Positions 1-6,739 of a stretch of DNA of 8,979 nucleotides are shown here, one piece after another. Positions within the stretch are counted from its first letter, which is position 1. Every line of letters begins with the position of its first letter. The notes beneath the pieces were generated by a model. It was given only the letters and a program-made list of their open reading frames with translations. It had not been told where the DNA came from and searched no databases. Source of the stretch: an uncultured Clostridium sp. (GTDB taxonomy: Bacteria > Bacillota_A > Clostridia > TANB77 > CAG-508). The stretch spans positions 1-8,979 of the forward strand of contig CAMLYR010000058.1 of the NCBI GenBank assembly GCA_946491915.1, in the 5' to 3' direction. The translations under genes were made by a program, and so were the position numbers.

Positions 1-25
1 ACCATTGGGGACAGTCCCCTTTGGT
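1..25. repeat. Imperfect palindromic (REP-like) repeat at the left edge
   Basis: The first 25 bases form an almost perfect inverted repeat. The core is GGGGAC-A-GTCCCC (7-19), flanked by TT/TT mismatches and by outer arms ACCA (1-4) and TGGT (22-25). As RNA or single-stranded DNA it would fold into a 10-pair hairpin with one 2-nt internal loop and a 1-nt apex, so the tip may open. Such GC-rich palindromes in an AT-rich genome resemble dispersed REP-type repeats. Only one copy is visible and the element may continue beyond base 1, so neither its full extent nor its dispersal can be shown here. It joins the pilin-like reading frame directly. Confidence 0.55.
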
Positions 26-1482
26 CCTATTTTATTGCACTAGTAGTGACCCTAGTAGTACTAATAATATTAGCTGGTATTACCATTAGTTTGTTATTGG
101 GAGATACAGAAATATTTAACAAAGCCCAGCAATCAGAAGATGAATATAAAATAGGAGAATTAAAAGATAGAATCTCAACAGTTATATTAGACTGGGAAAC
201 AGAAAAAAGAATACCAGAAACGGCAGAAAGTACAGATTTAGAAGATTTGTGGGGCAAATTTGTAGATGCAGATATAATAGATAATCCAGAAGAAGATATT
301 TACAATCAAGAAGGAACAGATATCTATGAAGTAACTACAAATGAAGGATATGTAGTAGAAATTATCGTAAAAGAAGATGGAACAGTAGAAATAGGAGACA
401 TTGTGAAAGGAGATAACTTACCACCAAGGATAGGAGAAATTACCTCAAGTGGAACAAGTAGTAGTATTCATGTGGAAGTTAATATCACAAGATCAGAAGG
501 AAAAGTAAGTATAAGCTATTATTATAAAAAAGATGGAGAAGAAGATAGCAGTTATAAAGCATTAAAAGAAAATGTAGCAGACCTAACAGCAGATTTTACA
601 GGATTAGAACAAAATGCAATCTATGATATCAAAGTAGTAGTAACAGATGATAATGGAAGTACAGAAAAAGTAATAAGTGAAATAACAGGAAAATTAGCAG
701 AAGGAACAATAAGTCAAGTAGGAGAAACACAGTGGAATGATGGAACAGCGACAATTCAACTAGAAACAACAGGAACTGCAGTAACACAAATGGTTTATCA
801 AAAAGCAGTAAACAAATTAGAGGTGGGAGACTATGTTTATTATCAAGCTACTAATACAAGTTATGCTAATACAAGAACATATGATGGAAGAACAGAAATA
901 ATAAATCCATCTAGCTATACAAATGGATGGCAAGTATTAAGCAACGATGGAACAACGATACAAATAATTAGCTCTAAAACAGTTCCAGAATTAAATCTTG
1001 CGAGGGCAACTGGATTTCAACATTTAGTAGAAGATGCAGATAGATATTGTGCATCTTATGCTGATGGAAATCTAGTGACTGGCGGTAGAGCAGCAGGCTC
1101 CTATGGAATGAAACAAGTCATAACAGAAAATGATTATGCAATAGGTGCAAGTTATACATTAGTACATGAGGAACCAACACACGACATTCAGTTAATTACA
1201 AATGCTGGATTACAAAATGTTGGAGGACCTTGGGATTTAGCAGCTAGATATGCTAATCCAGTAGCGACGAAACCAGGTTCTGTCAATTATGGAAGCTGGA
1301 CATATACTTATTCAGGATCAATAGTTCATACTATATATTTTACTGTTAATTCAAGTAATGGATTACCAACAGATTCTAGGGATCATGTATTGGCTCTTAG
1401 ACCAATATTAACTCTAAAATCTGATGCAGTAGTAACAAGTGGCGATGGAGATAGTTTAGAAACAGCATATCATTTGAAGTAA
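1..1482 (+). CDS. Pilin-like / secreted surface protein with N-terminal hydrophobic helix, 5' end incomplete or replaced
   Basis: The frame is open from base 1. The first start codon seen is GTG at 46 (478 aa from there), but it lies inside the hydrophobic helix: codons 31-45 already read FIALV, continuing VTLVVLIILAGITISLLLG. That matches the N-terminal helix of clostridial type IV pilin-like proteins, which normally starts MKx..G-I-[ST]-L-IALVVT with a prepilin peptidase site. Here the residues before FIALV come from the palindrome, so the leader and cleavage glycine are absent. Counting from GTG 46, residues 20-120 are the usual charged stalk (GDTEIFNKAQ), 126-212 look like a fibronectin-III-like beta domain, and the C-terminus (LRPILTLKSDAVV, then GDGDS and AYHLK) is the typical closing module of clostridial surface proteins. 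It is probably exported or membrane-anchored. No promoter or ribosome binding site is visible. It may be a truncated gene, a chimera at a repeat, or a real gene starting left of the window. Confidence 0.75.
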   Translation, partial: TIGDSPLWSYFIALVVTLVVLIILAGITISLLLGDTEIFNKAQQSEDEYKIGELKDRISTVILDWETEKRIPETAESTDLEDLWGKFVDADIIDNPEEDIYNQEGTDIYEVTTNEGYVVEIIVKEDGTVEIGDIVKGDNLPPRIGEITSSGTSSSIHVEVNITRSEGKVSISYYYKKDGEEDSSYKALKENVADLTADFTGLEQNAIYDIKVVVTDDNGSTEKVISEITGKLAEGTISQVGETQWNDGTATIQLETTGTAVTQMVYQKAVNKLEVGDYVYYQATNTSYANTRTYDGRTEIINPSSYTNGWQVLSNDGTTIQIISSKTVPELNLARATGFQHLVEDADRYCASYADGNLVTGGRAAGSYGMKQVITENDYAIGASYTLVHEEPTHDIQLITNAGLQNVGGPWDLAARYANPVATKPGSVNYGSWTYTYSGSIVHTIYFTVNSSNGLPTDSRDHVLALRPILTLKSDAVVTSGDGDSLETAYHLK

Positions 1483-1498
1483 TAATAGCGGAGAAATG

Positions 1499-1530
1499 TA
1501 AGTGGTCATAAGATAGTCTATGACCGCTTA
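1499..1530 (+). terminator. Candidate terminator hairpin after the pilin-like gene
   Basis: TAAGTGGTCATA (1499-1510) pairs with TATGACCGCTTA (1519-1530) over 12 positions with a single G-T wobble and an 8-nt loop. It starts 16 nt after the stop codon of the pilin-like gene and lies upstream of the next promoter, where a terminator is expected. The 3' flank (TTAAAAACT) is not a proper U-tract, so it may be an inefficient terminator or a transcript-stabilising stem. Confidence 0.5.
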
Positions 1531-1561
1531 TTAAAAACTCCACCAATTTCACCAAAAATAG

Positions 1562-1590
1562 TTGTAACACCATTTTCTTTGTGATATACT
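1562..1590 (+). promoter_or_regulatory. Sigma-A promoter, TTGTAA-N17-TGATATACT
   Basis: The -35 is TTGTAA (1562-1567), the spacer is exactly 17 bp (1568-1584) and the -10 is TATACT (1585-1590), preceded by TGA so that it also satisfies the extended -10 rule. Transcription would start near 1597, leaving a leader of about 25 nt before ATG 1622. The leader carries AGGAGG at 1610-1615, 6 nt from the ATG. This is the only convincing promoter seen and probably serves the 790-aa protein gene, with read-through possible to 8884 because no terminator is recognisable between the genes. Three CACCA motifs lie around the -35. Confidence 0.75.
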
Positions 1591-1621
1591 TGCACTAGAA
1601 GAAAAATTCAGGAGGACAAAC

Positions 1622-3994
1622 ATGGCTAAAAATTTTGCAGAAGAAAAAGAAAAATTAAAAGAAAAATTAGCATATATCGGATTAAATTTAGAAAGAATTC
1701 CAAAGTTTTTAAAAGAGTTCAATTCATTTTCTTTCAGACCTTCTAAAGTCTATGATGACACAACCTATAAAGTATATAAACATATTGATGTAACAGATAT
1801 AGAAATCTTATTAACTCCAACAGATCGTTTAACTAGTTTAACAGAAAAATACAAATTAGCAGCTCCCATTATGACATACCTAGATTCCAAAACAGAAGAA
1901 AATATGGAACATTTTGCTACTTTTTTGAAGATGTTAAACGACACCACTTTAGAAGAAATTCAAGCTGTAGAAAAAGAACAAGAAATTTTAAAACAACAGT
2001 TACCATATGAAGTAAAATACACGGACAACTATATTTGGCAAATCTATTATTCAGATATTTCAGATCAATATTTTATGTTAGTACCAACCAATGAATATAA
2101 CAATGCGGGGCTATTTTATCTGCTAAAAAAACAAATAGAAGCGAAAAAAACAAGGAAAAAAGAAACAATATTTGTTCCAATTAGCCATATGGAATATGCA
2201 GGACATTATCTAGTCAAAAGCCAAATAACAGATTTAGAAAACTATTTGTGGTATTTTACAAAAGAATGGTCAAGTATTTTTGAAGTATATGACTTAAAAG
2301 GAAAAATGAGTGTTAAAATTGTTGGAACAACAAAGGTTTACGAAAACATCAAAAGTACTTATGTGATTACTTTAGAAAATAAAGAAAAAGCGTTAGAGTT
2401 TTATAAATTAATCAAAGCCCTATTTATTATTGCAACAGGACTTCCAGATGATTATCAATTTCAAACAAAAATTAATGAAAAAGGGGAGCTTGATTTTTCT
2501 TATGAATCTATGACCGGAGAAATGGTCATCAATTACACGACTTTATTAGAATTTATTCAAACTCAAGTCGCTCAAAAAAAAGTATTAGTAGGTTTAGAAG
2601 ATAGAAAAATAACAGGAGAGCAAGAAAAACTACAAGAAATCAAAGAAGTAATTGAAAAACAAACAGAGGAATATTTACAAAAACAACGCCAAATTGCTAC
2701 ATTTTTGGAATGCAAAAAAACATTCTTTGGAAAAATAAAATACTATTTTTCTAACAGAAAAAAAGAATTGTTGACAGTAAGACAAAAACAAGAAAAGAAA
2801 AAAGTAAGCAAAGAAGAAACAAAACAAAACAAAAAAGAAGTAGAGCCATTAAAATTAGAAAAAGAGTCTTATACAATTGAAGACTTAATAGAAGTTTGTA
2901 CAAAATTAGATGGCAGAAAAAAAGTTGTGAAAAATCTAGAAGTAGATACAAAAGCATTAGAATTGAAAAAAATTAATCTAGAAAGAAAAATAAAAAATGC
3001 GAATATTTATTTAAATGAAATTGAACTTCATAAAAAAAGCATTTTTGAGTTTTGGAAATTTACCAATAAAGATGAATTACCTAGCTTAAATGAAGGTGAA
3101 GAAGAAGAAAACGAACATAAAGAAAAAATCGGAAAAAGCTTTGATTATGAAATAGATATAGAAGAACTAGGCAAACAAGTAGATGAATTGCAGAGAAGGA
3201 AGTTGTCTAAAAATGAAGCTGATAGTATTTTTGCAGTAAAACAAGTGCTTACCTCTTGTCAAATTTTAAATGATACAGAAAGCAAAAGATTGACAAAAGT
3301 ACAGAAAAATATGTTAGAAGAAGAATTAAACAGATTAAAAGAAGAATATAAAAAAGATATTGATGTAATTAAAGCAAAAGATTTTGACATTTTTGGTAGC
3401 ATGTCAGAAGATAGAACAAAAACCAAAACATTAAATAATCAAAAACATAGAGAAGTAGAAAAAGATAAATATAATGTACTACATATTACACCAGATACAG
3501 ACCTAAGTTTATATATTGACAACTTGCAAAATTATTTAAACTTTATCAAAGAAGCCTTTCATAAAATAACAGCTCCATATGCTTTGCCAGCTTATGTAAC
3601 ATCTACAGAAGAAATGCCATTAGAAAAATTACAATTGTTTCATTTAGACCAAGCAAAAGCAATTGAAGAAAAATTAGACCAAAAAGAAATTTATTTATAT
3701 AAATTAAACATCAAAGAAAATATGCCAATTTTATTTTATTCTAATATTGTTTTTTATGATAATTTCAATCAAACTTTGCCAAGTGGAATGGATGTATCAG
3801 ATGAAGTGTTGCTAAACTTAAATGATTATACGCTTACCGAAAAAGCGCAAGATAATTTTTATATGAATTACCAACCAAATGAATATGAGAACCAAATTGT
3901 AAAAGTCCATGTGAGGGAATATGATATGGAACTAGAAAAAGGCAAAGAGAAAACTGAAAATTCTAAAATACAAAAGATGAAAGATGATGAATAA
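1622..3994 (+). CDS. Uncharacterised 790-aa coiled-coil protein
   Basis: I do not recognise this family. The start is secure: ATG 1622 sits 6 nt after AGGAGG and downstream of a strong promoter. The protein has no signal peptide or membrane segment, so it is probably cytoplasmic. Residues 1-320 look like a mixed alpha/beta globular region rich in aromatic residues (for example DNYIWQIYYSDISDQYFML near 138). Residues about 325-480 are highly charged, K/E/Q-rich and probably coiled coil, with a basic stretch around 375-405. An acidic linker (GEEEENE) lies near 490-500, more helical sequence runs to about 600, and a second globular segment begins near 617 (YNVLHITPDTDLSLYID). The C-terminus is charged and probably disordered. 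The next two genes, DUF3006 and a ComEC-like hydrolase, are co-directional 58 and 66 nt apart, so a shared role is plausible but undemonstrated. Arginine codons are almost all AGA/AGG (15 of 17). A structural or scaffold role is possible; no catalytic motif is visible. Confidence 0.92.
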   Translation: MAKNFAEEKEKLKEKLAYIGLNLERIPKFLKEFNSFSFRPSKVYDDTTYKVYKHIDVTDIEILLTPTDRLTSLTEKYKLAAPIMTYLDSKTEENMEHFATFLKMLNDTTLEEIQAVEKEQEILKQQLPYEVKYTDNYIWQIYYSDISDQYFMLVPTNEYNNAGLFYLLKKQIEAKKTRKKETIFVPISHMEYAGHYLVKSQITDLENYLWYFTKEWSSIFEVYDLKGKMSVKIVGTTKVYENIKSTYVITLENKEKALEFYKLIKALFIIATGLPDDYQFQTKINEKGELDFSYESMTGEMVINYTTLLEFIQTQVAQKKVLVGLEDRKITGEQEKLQEIKEVIEKQTEEYLQKQRQIATFLECKKTFFGKIKYYFSNRKKELLTVRQKQEKKKVSKEETKQNKKEVEPLKLEKESYTIEDLIEVCTKLDGRKKVVKNLEVDTKALELKKINLERKIKNANIYLNEIELHKKSIFEFWKFTNKDELPSLNEGEEEENEHKEKIGKSFDYEIDIEELGKQVDELQRRKLSKNEADSIFAVKQVLTSCQILNDTESKRLTKVQKNMLEEELNRLKEEYKKDIDVIKAKDFDIFGSMSEDRTKTKTLNNQKHREVEKDKYNVLHITPDTDLSLYIDNLQNYLNFIKEAFHKITAPYALPAYVTSTEEMPLEKLQLFHLDQAKAIEEKLDQKEIYLYKLNIKENMPILFYSNIVFYDNFNQTLPSGMDVSDEVLLNLNDYTLTEKAQDNFYMNYQPNEYENQIVKVHVREYDMELEKGKEKTENSKIQKMKDDE

Positions 3995-4022
3995 AATCAT
4001 AAAAATGAAAACGAAAAATGGG

Positions 4023-4050
4023 GGCAGTCAAAAAATAAAGGAGGACTGCC
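4023..4050 (+). promoter_or_regulatory. Hairpin presenting the Shine-Dalgarno sequence of the DUF3006 gene in its loop
   Basis: GGCAGTC (4023-4029) is perfectly complementary to GACTGCC (4044-4050). The 14-nt loop holds AAAGGAG, so almost the whole ribosome binding site AAGGAGG (4038-4044) lies in the loop and its last G starts the 3' arm. ATG 4053 begins 2 nt after the stem. The placement suggests a translation-control hairpin or a stem that fixes SD-to-AUG geometry. There is no U-tract on the + strand, so it is not a terminator. The site also decides the start: an upstream in-frame ATG at 3984 has no ribosome binding site and overlaps the previous gene. Confidence 0.55.
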
Positions 4051-4052
4051 AT

Positions 4053-4361
4053 ATGGAAAGAAAAGATTTAGAGTTAGGAATAGGAAAGACAATAGGTAAC
4101 TGGATACAAGATTTTATGAACCAGTTAGCAGAAAGGCTAGCCAAAATGGAAGAAGTATTAGTAGTAGACAGAATAGAAGGTAATATTGCTGTTTGTGAAA
4201 ATAGAAAAACAGGGAAAATGCAAAATATAGCTGTTTCAGAATTGCCAGAAAACATCAAAGAAGGAACTATTTTACAATGGAAAAATGGTAAGTATGAAAT
4301 AGATACCTCAAATGAAATAGAAAGCAGAATAGAAAAAAAGATGAAAGATGTGTGGAAATAG
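4053..4361 (+). CDS. DUF3006 domain protein, 102 aa
   Basis: Residues 35-102 match the DUF3006 pattern: VLVVDRIEGNIAVCE (V-x-DR-x-EG-x-x-AV-C/V-E), a beta-rich middle with VSELPENIKEGTILQW, then NGKYEIDTSNEIESRIEKKM and a C-terminal helix. DUF3006 is a small domain of unknown function usually encoded next to a ComEC-like metallo-beta-lactamase-fold protein, which is the arrangement here. The first 34 residues form an extra, probably amphipathic helix (IGNWIQDFMNQLAERLAKM) beyond the minimal domain. ATG 4053 is chosen because AAGGAGG lies 8 nt upstream; the frame extends in front to ATG 3984 but without a ribosome binding site. No membrane segment or signal peptide is seen, so it is probably cytoplasmic. 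A role modulating or partnering the hydrolase is inferred from neighbourhood only. Confidence 0.87.
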   Translation: MERKDLELGIGKTIGNWIQDFMNQLAERLAKMEEVLVVDRIEGNIAVCENRKTGKMQNIAVSELPENIKEGTILQWKNGKYEIDTSNEIESRIEKKMKDVWK

Positions 4362-4427
4362 TACAAGATATAGAAAAGACAAAATCAAAAAATGAAAAGA
4401 TAACATAAGAAGGATGTATGGAAATAG
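4345..4427 (+). repeat. Near-direct repeat spanning the DUF3006 gene 3' end and the hydrolase gene leader
   Basis: Bases 4345-4361 (the last codons and stop of the DUF3006 gene) and 4411-4427 (just before the hydrolase start) match at 15 of 17 positions around the shared string TGGAAATAG, offset by 66 nt. The second copy supplies both the AAGG-like ribosome binding site and the TAG just before ATG 4428. It looks like a decayed short tandem duplication that created the intergenic region, but an AT-rich coincidence is possible. Confidence 0.35.
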
Positions 4428-5375
4428 ATGGCAAAACGTAGGAAAAAGAGTACCAATTCTATTAGTTATTTAATTGCTGTGATTGTAGTTGCAATCTTAT
4501 CTGCTCTAGGAATTAGGTTTGGAACACAATCACAACAAGCAGTTAATGTAGTTAATTTAGATAATCTAGAGAATATAACAATTACCACAGGCAAAGAAAT
4601 TACACAGGAATTTGTTTCAGAAGAAAAAGAAAATCTACAAGTGTATTTTTTTGATGTAGGACAAGCAGACAGTATTTTGGTGAAAAATGAAGACAAAACC
4701 ATGCTAATTGATGCAGGAAATAATGAAGATGGAGAGTTGCTAGTGAAAAACTTGCAAACTCTTCAAGTGACAAAAATAGACTATTTAATAGGAACCCATC
4801 CGCATGAAGATCATATAGGTGGGCTAGATGATATTATTCAAAACTTTGAAATTGAAAATATCTATATGCCAAATGTGCAAACTAACACAAAAACATTTGA
4901 AGATGTGCTAGATGCAGTGGCACAAAAAGGCTTAACGATTACAACTCCAAAAGTACATGATACTTTTCAAATAGGAGAAGCGCAGTGTGAAATCATGGCA
5001 GTAGGAGATGATGAAAATAACTTAAATCTGGCTTCTATTGTAATACAAATGAAATTTGATGAACTTACTTATTTATTTACAGGAGATGCAGAAGAAGAAA
5101 TAGAACAGAAGTTAGAAGTAGGAAAAGTAAATATTCTAAAAGCAGGTCATCATGGCTCTGACACTAGTAGTAGTGAAAATTTTTTACAGAAAATTGCACC
5201 AGAAGTAGCCATTATTTCAGTAGGAGAAGACAATTCTTATAAACACCCAAGCCAAACTGTTTTAGATAGATTGGAACAAATAGGAAGCAAGGTATATAGG
5301 ACAGATAAGGTGGGGAATATTTGGATAGAGCAAAAAAATAAAAAATTAAAAGGGGGTTACTATGAAAACAGTTAA
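4428..5375 (+). CDS. Membrane-anchored ComEC-like metallo-beta-lactamase-fold hydrolase
   Basis: A basic N-terminus (AKRRKK) and one hydrophobic helix at about residues 12-29 suggest an anchor with the catalytic domain outside the membrane. From residue 71 it follows the ComEC/Rec2 C-terminal hydrolase fold: YFFDVGQADSILV, MLIDAGNN, the metal-binding THPHEDHIGG (H124, H126, D128, H129), FTGDAEEE (D220), KAGHHGSDTSSS (H241, H242) and KHPS (H273). All expected metal ligands are present, so it should be active. In full-length ComEC this domain is thought to degrade a DNA strand during uptake; stand-alone versions lack the channel and their substrate is unproven. ATG 4428 is the earliest start because TAG (4425-4427) precedes it in frame; its ribosome binding site is weak, the good AAGAAGG at 4407-4413 being 14 nt away. 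The final residues (KLKGGYYENS) are encoded by the next gene's ribosome binding site and first codons, giving a 14-nt overlap. The DUF3006 gene is immediately upstream. Confidence 0.93.
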   Translation: MAKRRKKSTNSISYLIAVIVVAILSALGIRFGTQSQQAVNVVNLDNLENITITTGKEITQEFVSEEKENLQVYFFDVGQADSILVKNEDKTMLIDAGNNEDGELLVKNLQTLQVTKIDYLIGTHPHEDHIGGLDDIIQNFEIENIYMPNVQTNTKTFEDVLDAVAQKGLTITTPKVHDTFQIGEAQCEIMAVGDDENNLNLASIVIQMKFDELTYLFTGDAEEEIEQKLEVGKVNILKAGHHGSDTSSSENFLQKIAPEVAIISVGEDNSYKHPSQTVLDRLEQIGSKVYRTDKVGNIWIEQKNKKLKGGYYENS

Positions 5376-6738
5376 AGTATCAATTATTGATGAAAACACA
5401 CTATCTTTATTAGAAGATGCAGAAAAAGGAGATATAATATCACTAAAAGATTTACACGAACGCGACATAGATAGAACTAACATTAGTGATGTTATAAAAT
5501 CTAAAATTAAGGCAGATGTGGAGCAAGAATTAAAAAAGTTAAAAACACAATTGAATACTGAAAAAGAGAAGGATTTAGAAGTTGCTGTTCTACAAAAAGA
5601 AAAAGAATTAAAAGAACAAATAGAAGCAGAAACAAAAGAAGAACAAGAAAAATATAATAGTGAACTAACAGAATTAAAAGTACAGTTAGAAAAATTAACA
5701 TTAGAAAACAATACATTAAAAGAACAATCTAAAAAAGATGTGGAAATAGCTACAACAACTATTGAATCTAAATATCAAAAAGACCTTATTGATAAAGAAT
5801 ATGCTATAAAAAAACTAGAAGAAGAAAAACAAACAATTGAGGAAAATACAAAAAATAAAATGCTTTTAGAATTTACTGAAAAAGAAAATAATTATAAATC
5901 AGAGATAAGTACAAAAGATAAAGAAATTGATTTATTAAAAGATATGAGATTAAAACAAAGTACAAAAATGCTTGGGGAAACATTAGAAAAACATTGTGAT
6001 TTAGCTTTTGAACAAATCCGTTTAGCATTACCAGAAACAGTCCAATTTGGCAAAGACACAATTGCCACAGAGGGTTCTCTTGGTGATCGTATATATAGAG
6101 AATTTGACAGTGATGGAAATGAAGTTTTATCAATTATGTTTGAAATGAAAAATGAAGCTGATGAAACAAAAACGAAACACAAAAATGAGGATTTCTTGAA
6201 AGAATTAGATAAAGATAGAAATCAAAAGAAATGTGAGTATGCGGTACTTGTAAGTTTACTTGAAAAAGACAATGACATGTATGATGGAATTTATACTGTT
6301 CCACCAACAAAATATAAAGATATGTTTATTGTACGTCCACAGGATTTTACAAAAATAATTATGTGGCTTCGAGGCGTTAATAGTAAAATAGCAGCTACTA
6401 GAACAGAACTTGCAGTTGTTCGTAACTATAATATTGATGTAGCAAATTTTGAAGCAAAATTTAATGAGGTTCGTGATAAATTTGGAAAACATTATAATGC
6501 TGCTATTACTAAACATAATAGTGCTGTTGAAGAAATTGATAAGATTATTAAAGAACTAACAAAAATGCGTGAATTTTTAACAGGTAGTGATAGACAATTA
6601 AAACTTGCATTAGACGACCTAGATGATTTAACAGTAAAAAAACTTGCAAAAAACAGTCCTTCTATATTAGCGTTGACATCTGGAAGTAAACAGAATACTA
6701 AAAAGAAAAAAAGCAATAATAGCGAAGGAGAAAAATAG
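5362..6738 (+). CDS. DUF2130 protein: coiled coil plus PD-(D/E)XK-like nuclease domain
   Basis: ATG 5362 follows AGGGGG (5351-5356) by 5 nt and lies inside the hydrolase gene, so the two are probably translationally coupled. Residues about 50-205 are a long E/K/Q-rich coiled coil. DUF2130 begins near residue 203 (MLGETLEKHCDLAFEQIRLALPE), runs through GSLGDRIYREFDSDGNEVLS and FEMKNEADE, then KNEDFLKELDKDRNQ and CEYAVLVSLLE, and continues as a helical region to about 445. D242, D251 and the E261-M-K263 triad fit a PD-(D/E)XK active site (acidic residue, then E-x-K on the next strand), the fold I associate with DUF2130; cleavage activity has not been shown here. Total length (458 aa) fits this family, and the tail is a basic, disordered KKKKS stretch. 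Arginine codons are unusual for the window: 8 of 14 are CGN, against 2 of 17 in the 790-aa gene and 2 of 15 in the following gene. The next gene starts 1 nt after the stop, implying a functional pair. Confidence 0.9.
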   Translation: MKTVKVSIIDENTLSLLEDAEKGDIISLKDLHERDIDRTNISDVIKSKIKADVEQELKKLKTQLNTEKEKDLEVAVLQKEKELKEQIEAETKEEQEKYNSELTELKVQLEKLTLENNTLKEQSKKDVEIATTTIESKYQKDLIDKEYAIKKLEEEKQTIEENTKNKMLLEFTEKENNYKSEISTKDKEIDLLKDMRLKQSTKMLGETLEKHCDLAFEQIRLALPETVQFGKDTIATEGSLGDRIYREFDSDGNEVLSIMFEMKNEADETKTKHKNEDFLKELDKDRNQKKCEYAVLVSLLEKDNDMYDGIYTVPPTKYKDMFIVRPQDFTKIIMWLRGVNSKIAATRTELAVVRNYNIDVANFEAKFNEVRDKFGKHYNAAITKHNSAVEEIDKIIKELTKMREFLTGSDRQLKLALDDLDDLTVKKLAKNSPSILALTSGSKQNTKKKKSNNSEGEK

Positions 6739-6739
6739 T

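Noticed and set aside
3984..4052. Longer DUF3006 protein starting at ATG 3984 (125 aa)
   Set aside because: No ribosome binding site at 3984, overlap with the previous gene, and the extra residues read through the hairpin and Shine-Dalgarno region; ATG 4053 has AAGGAGG at 8 nt.
5321..5350. Internal promoter for the DUF2130 gene (TTGGAT at 5321)
   Set aside because: At 17-bp spacing the -10 would be AATTAA, which is not a credible -10 box.
5346..6716. Several minus-strand open frames inside the DUF2130 gene
   Set aside because: They are antisense shadows of the coiled-coil coding sequence, rich in F/L/S/C, with no ribosome binding sites or family resemblance.
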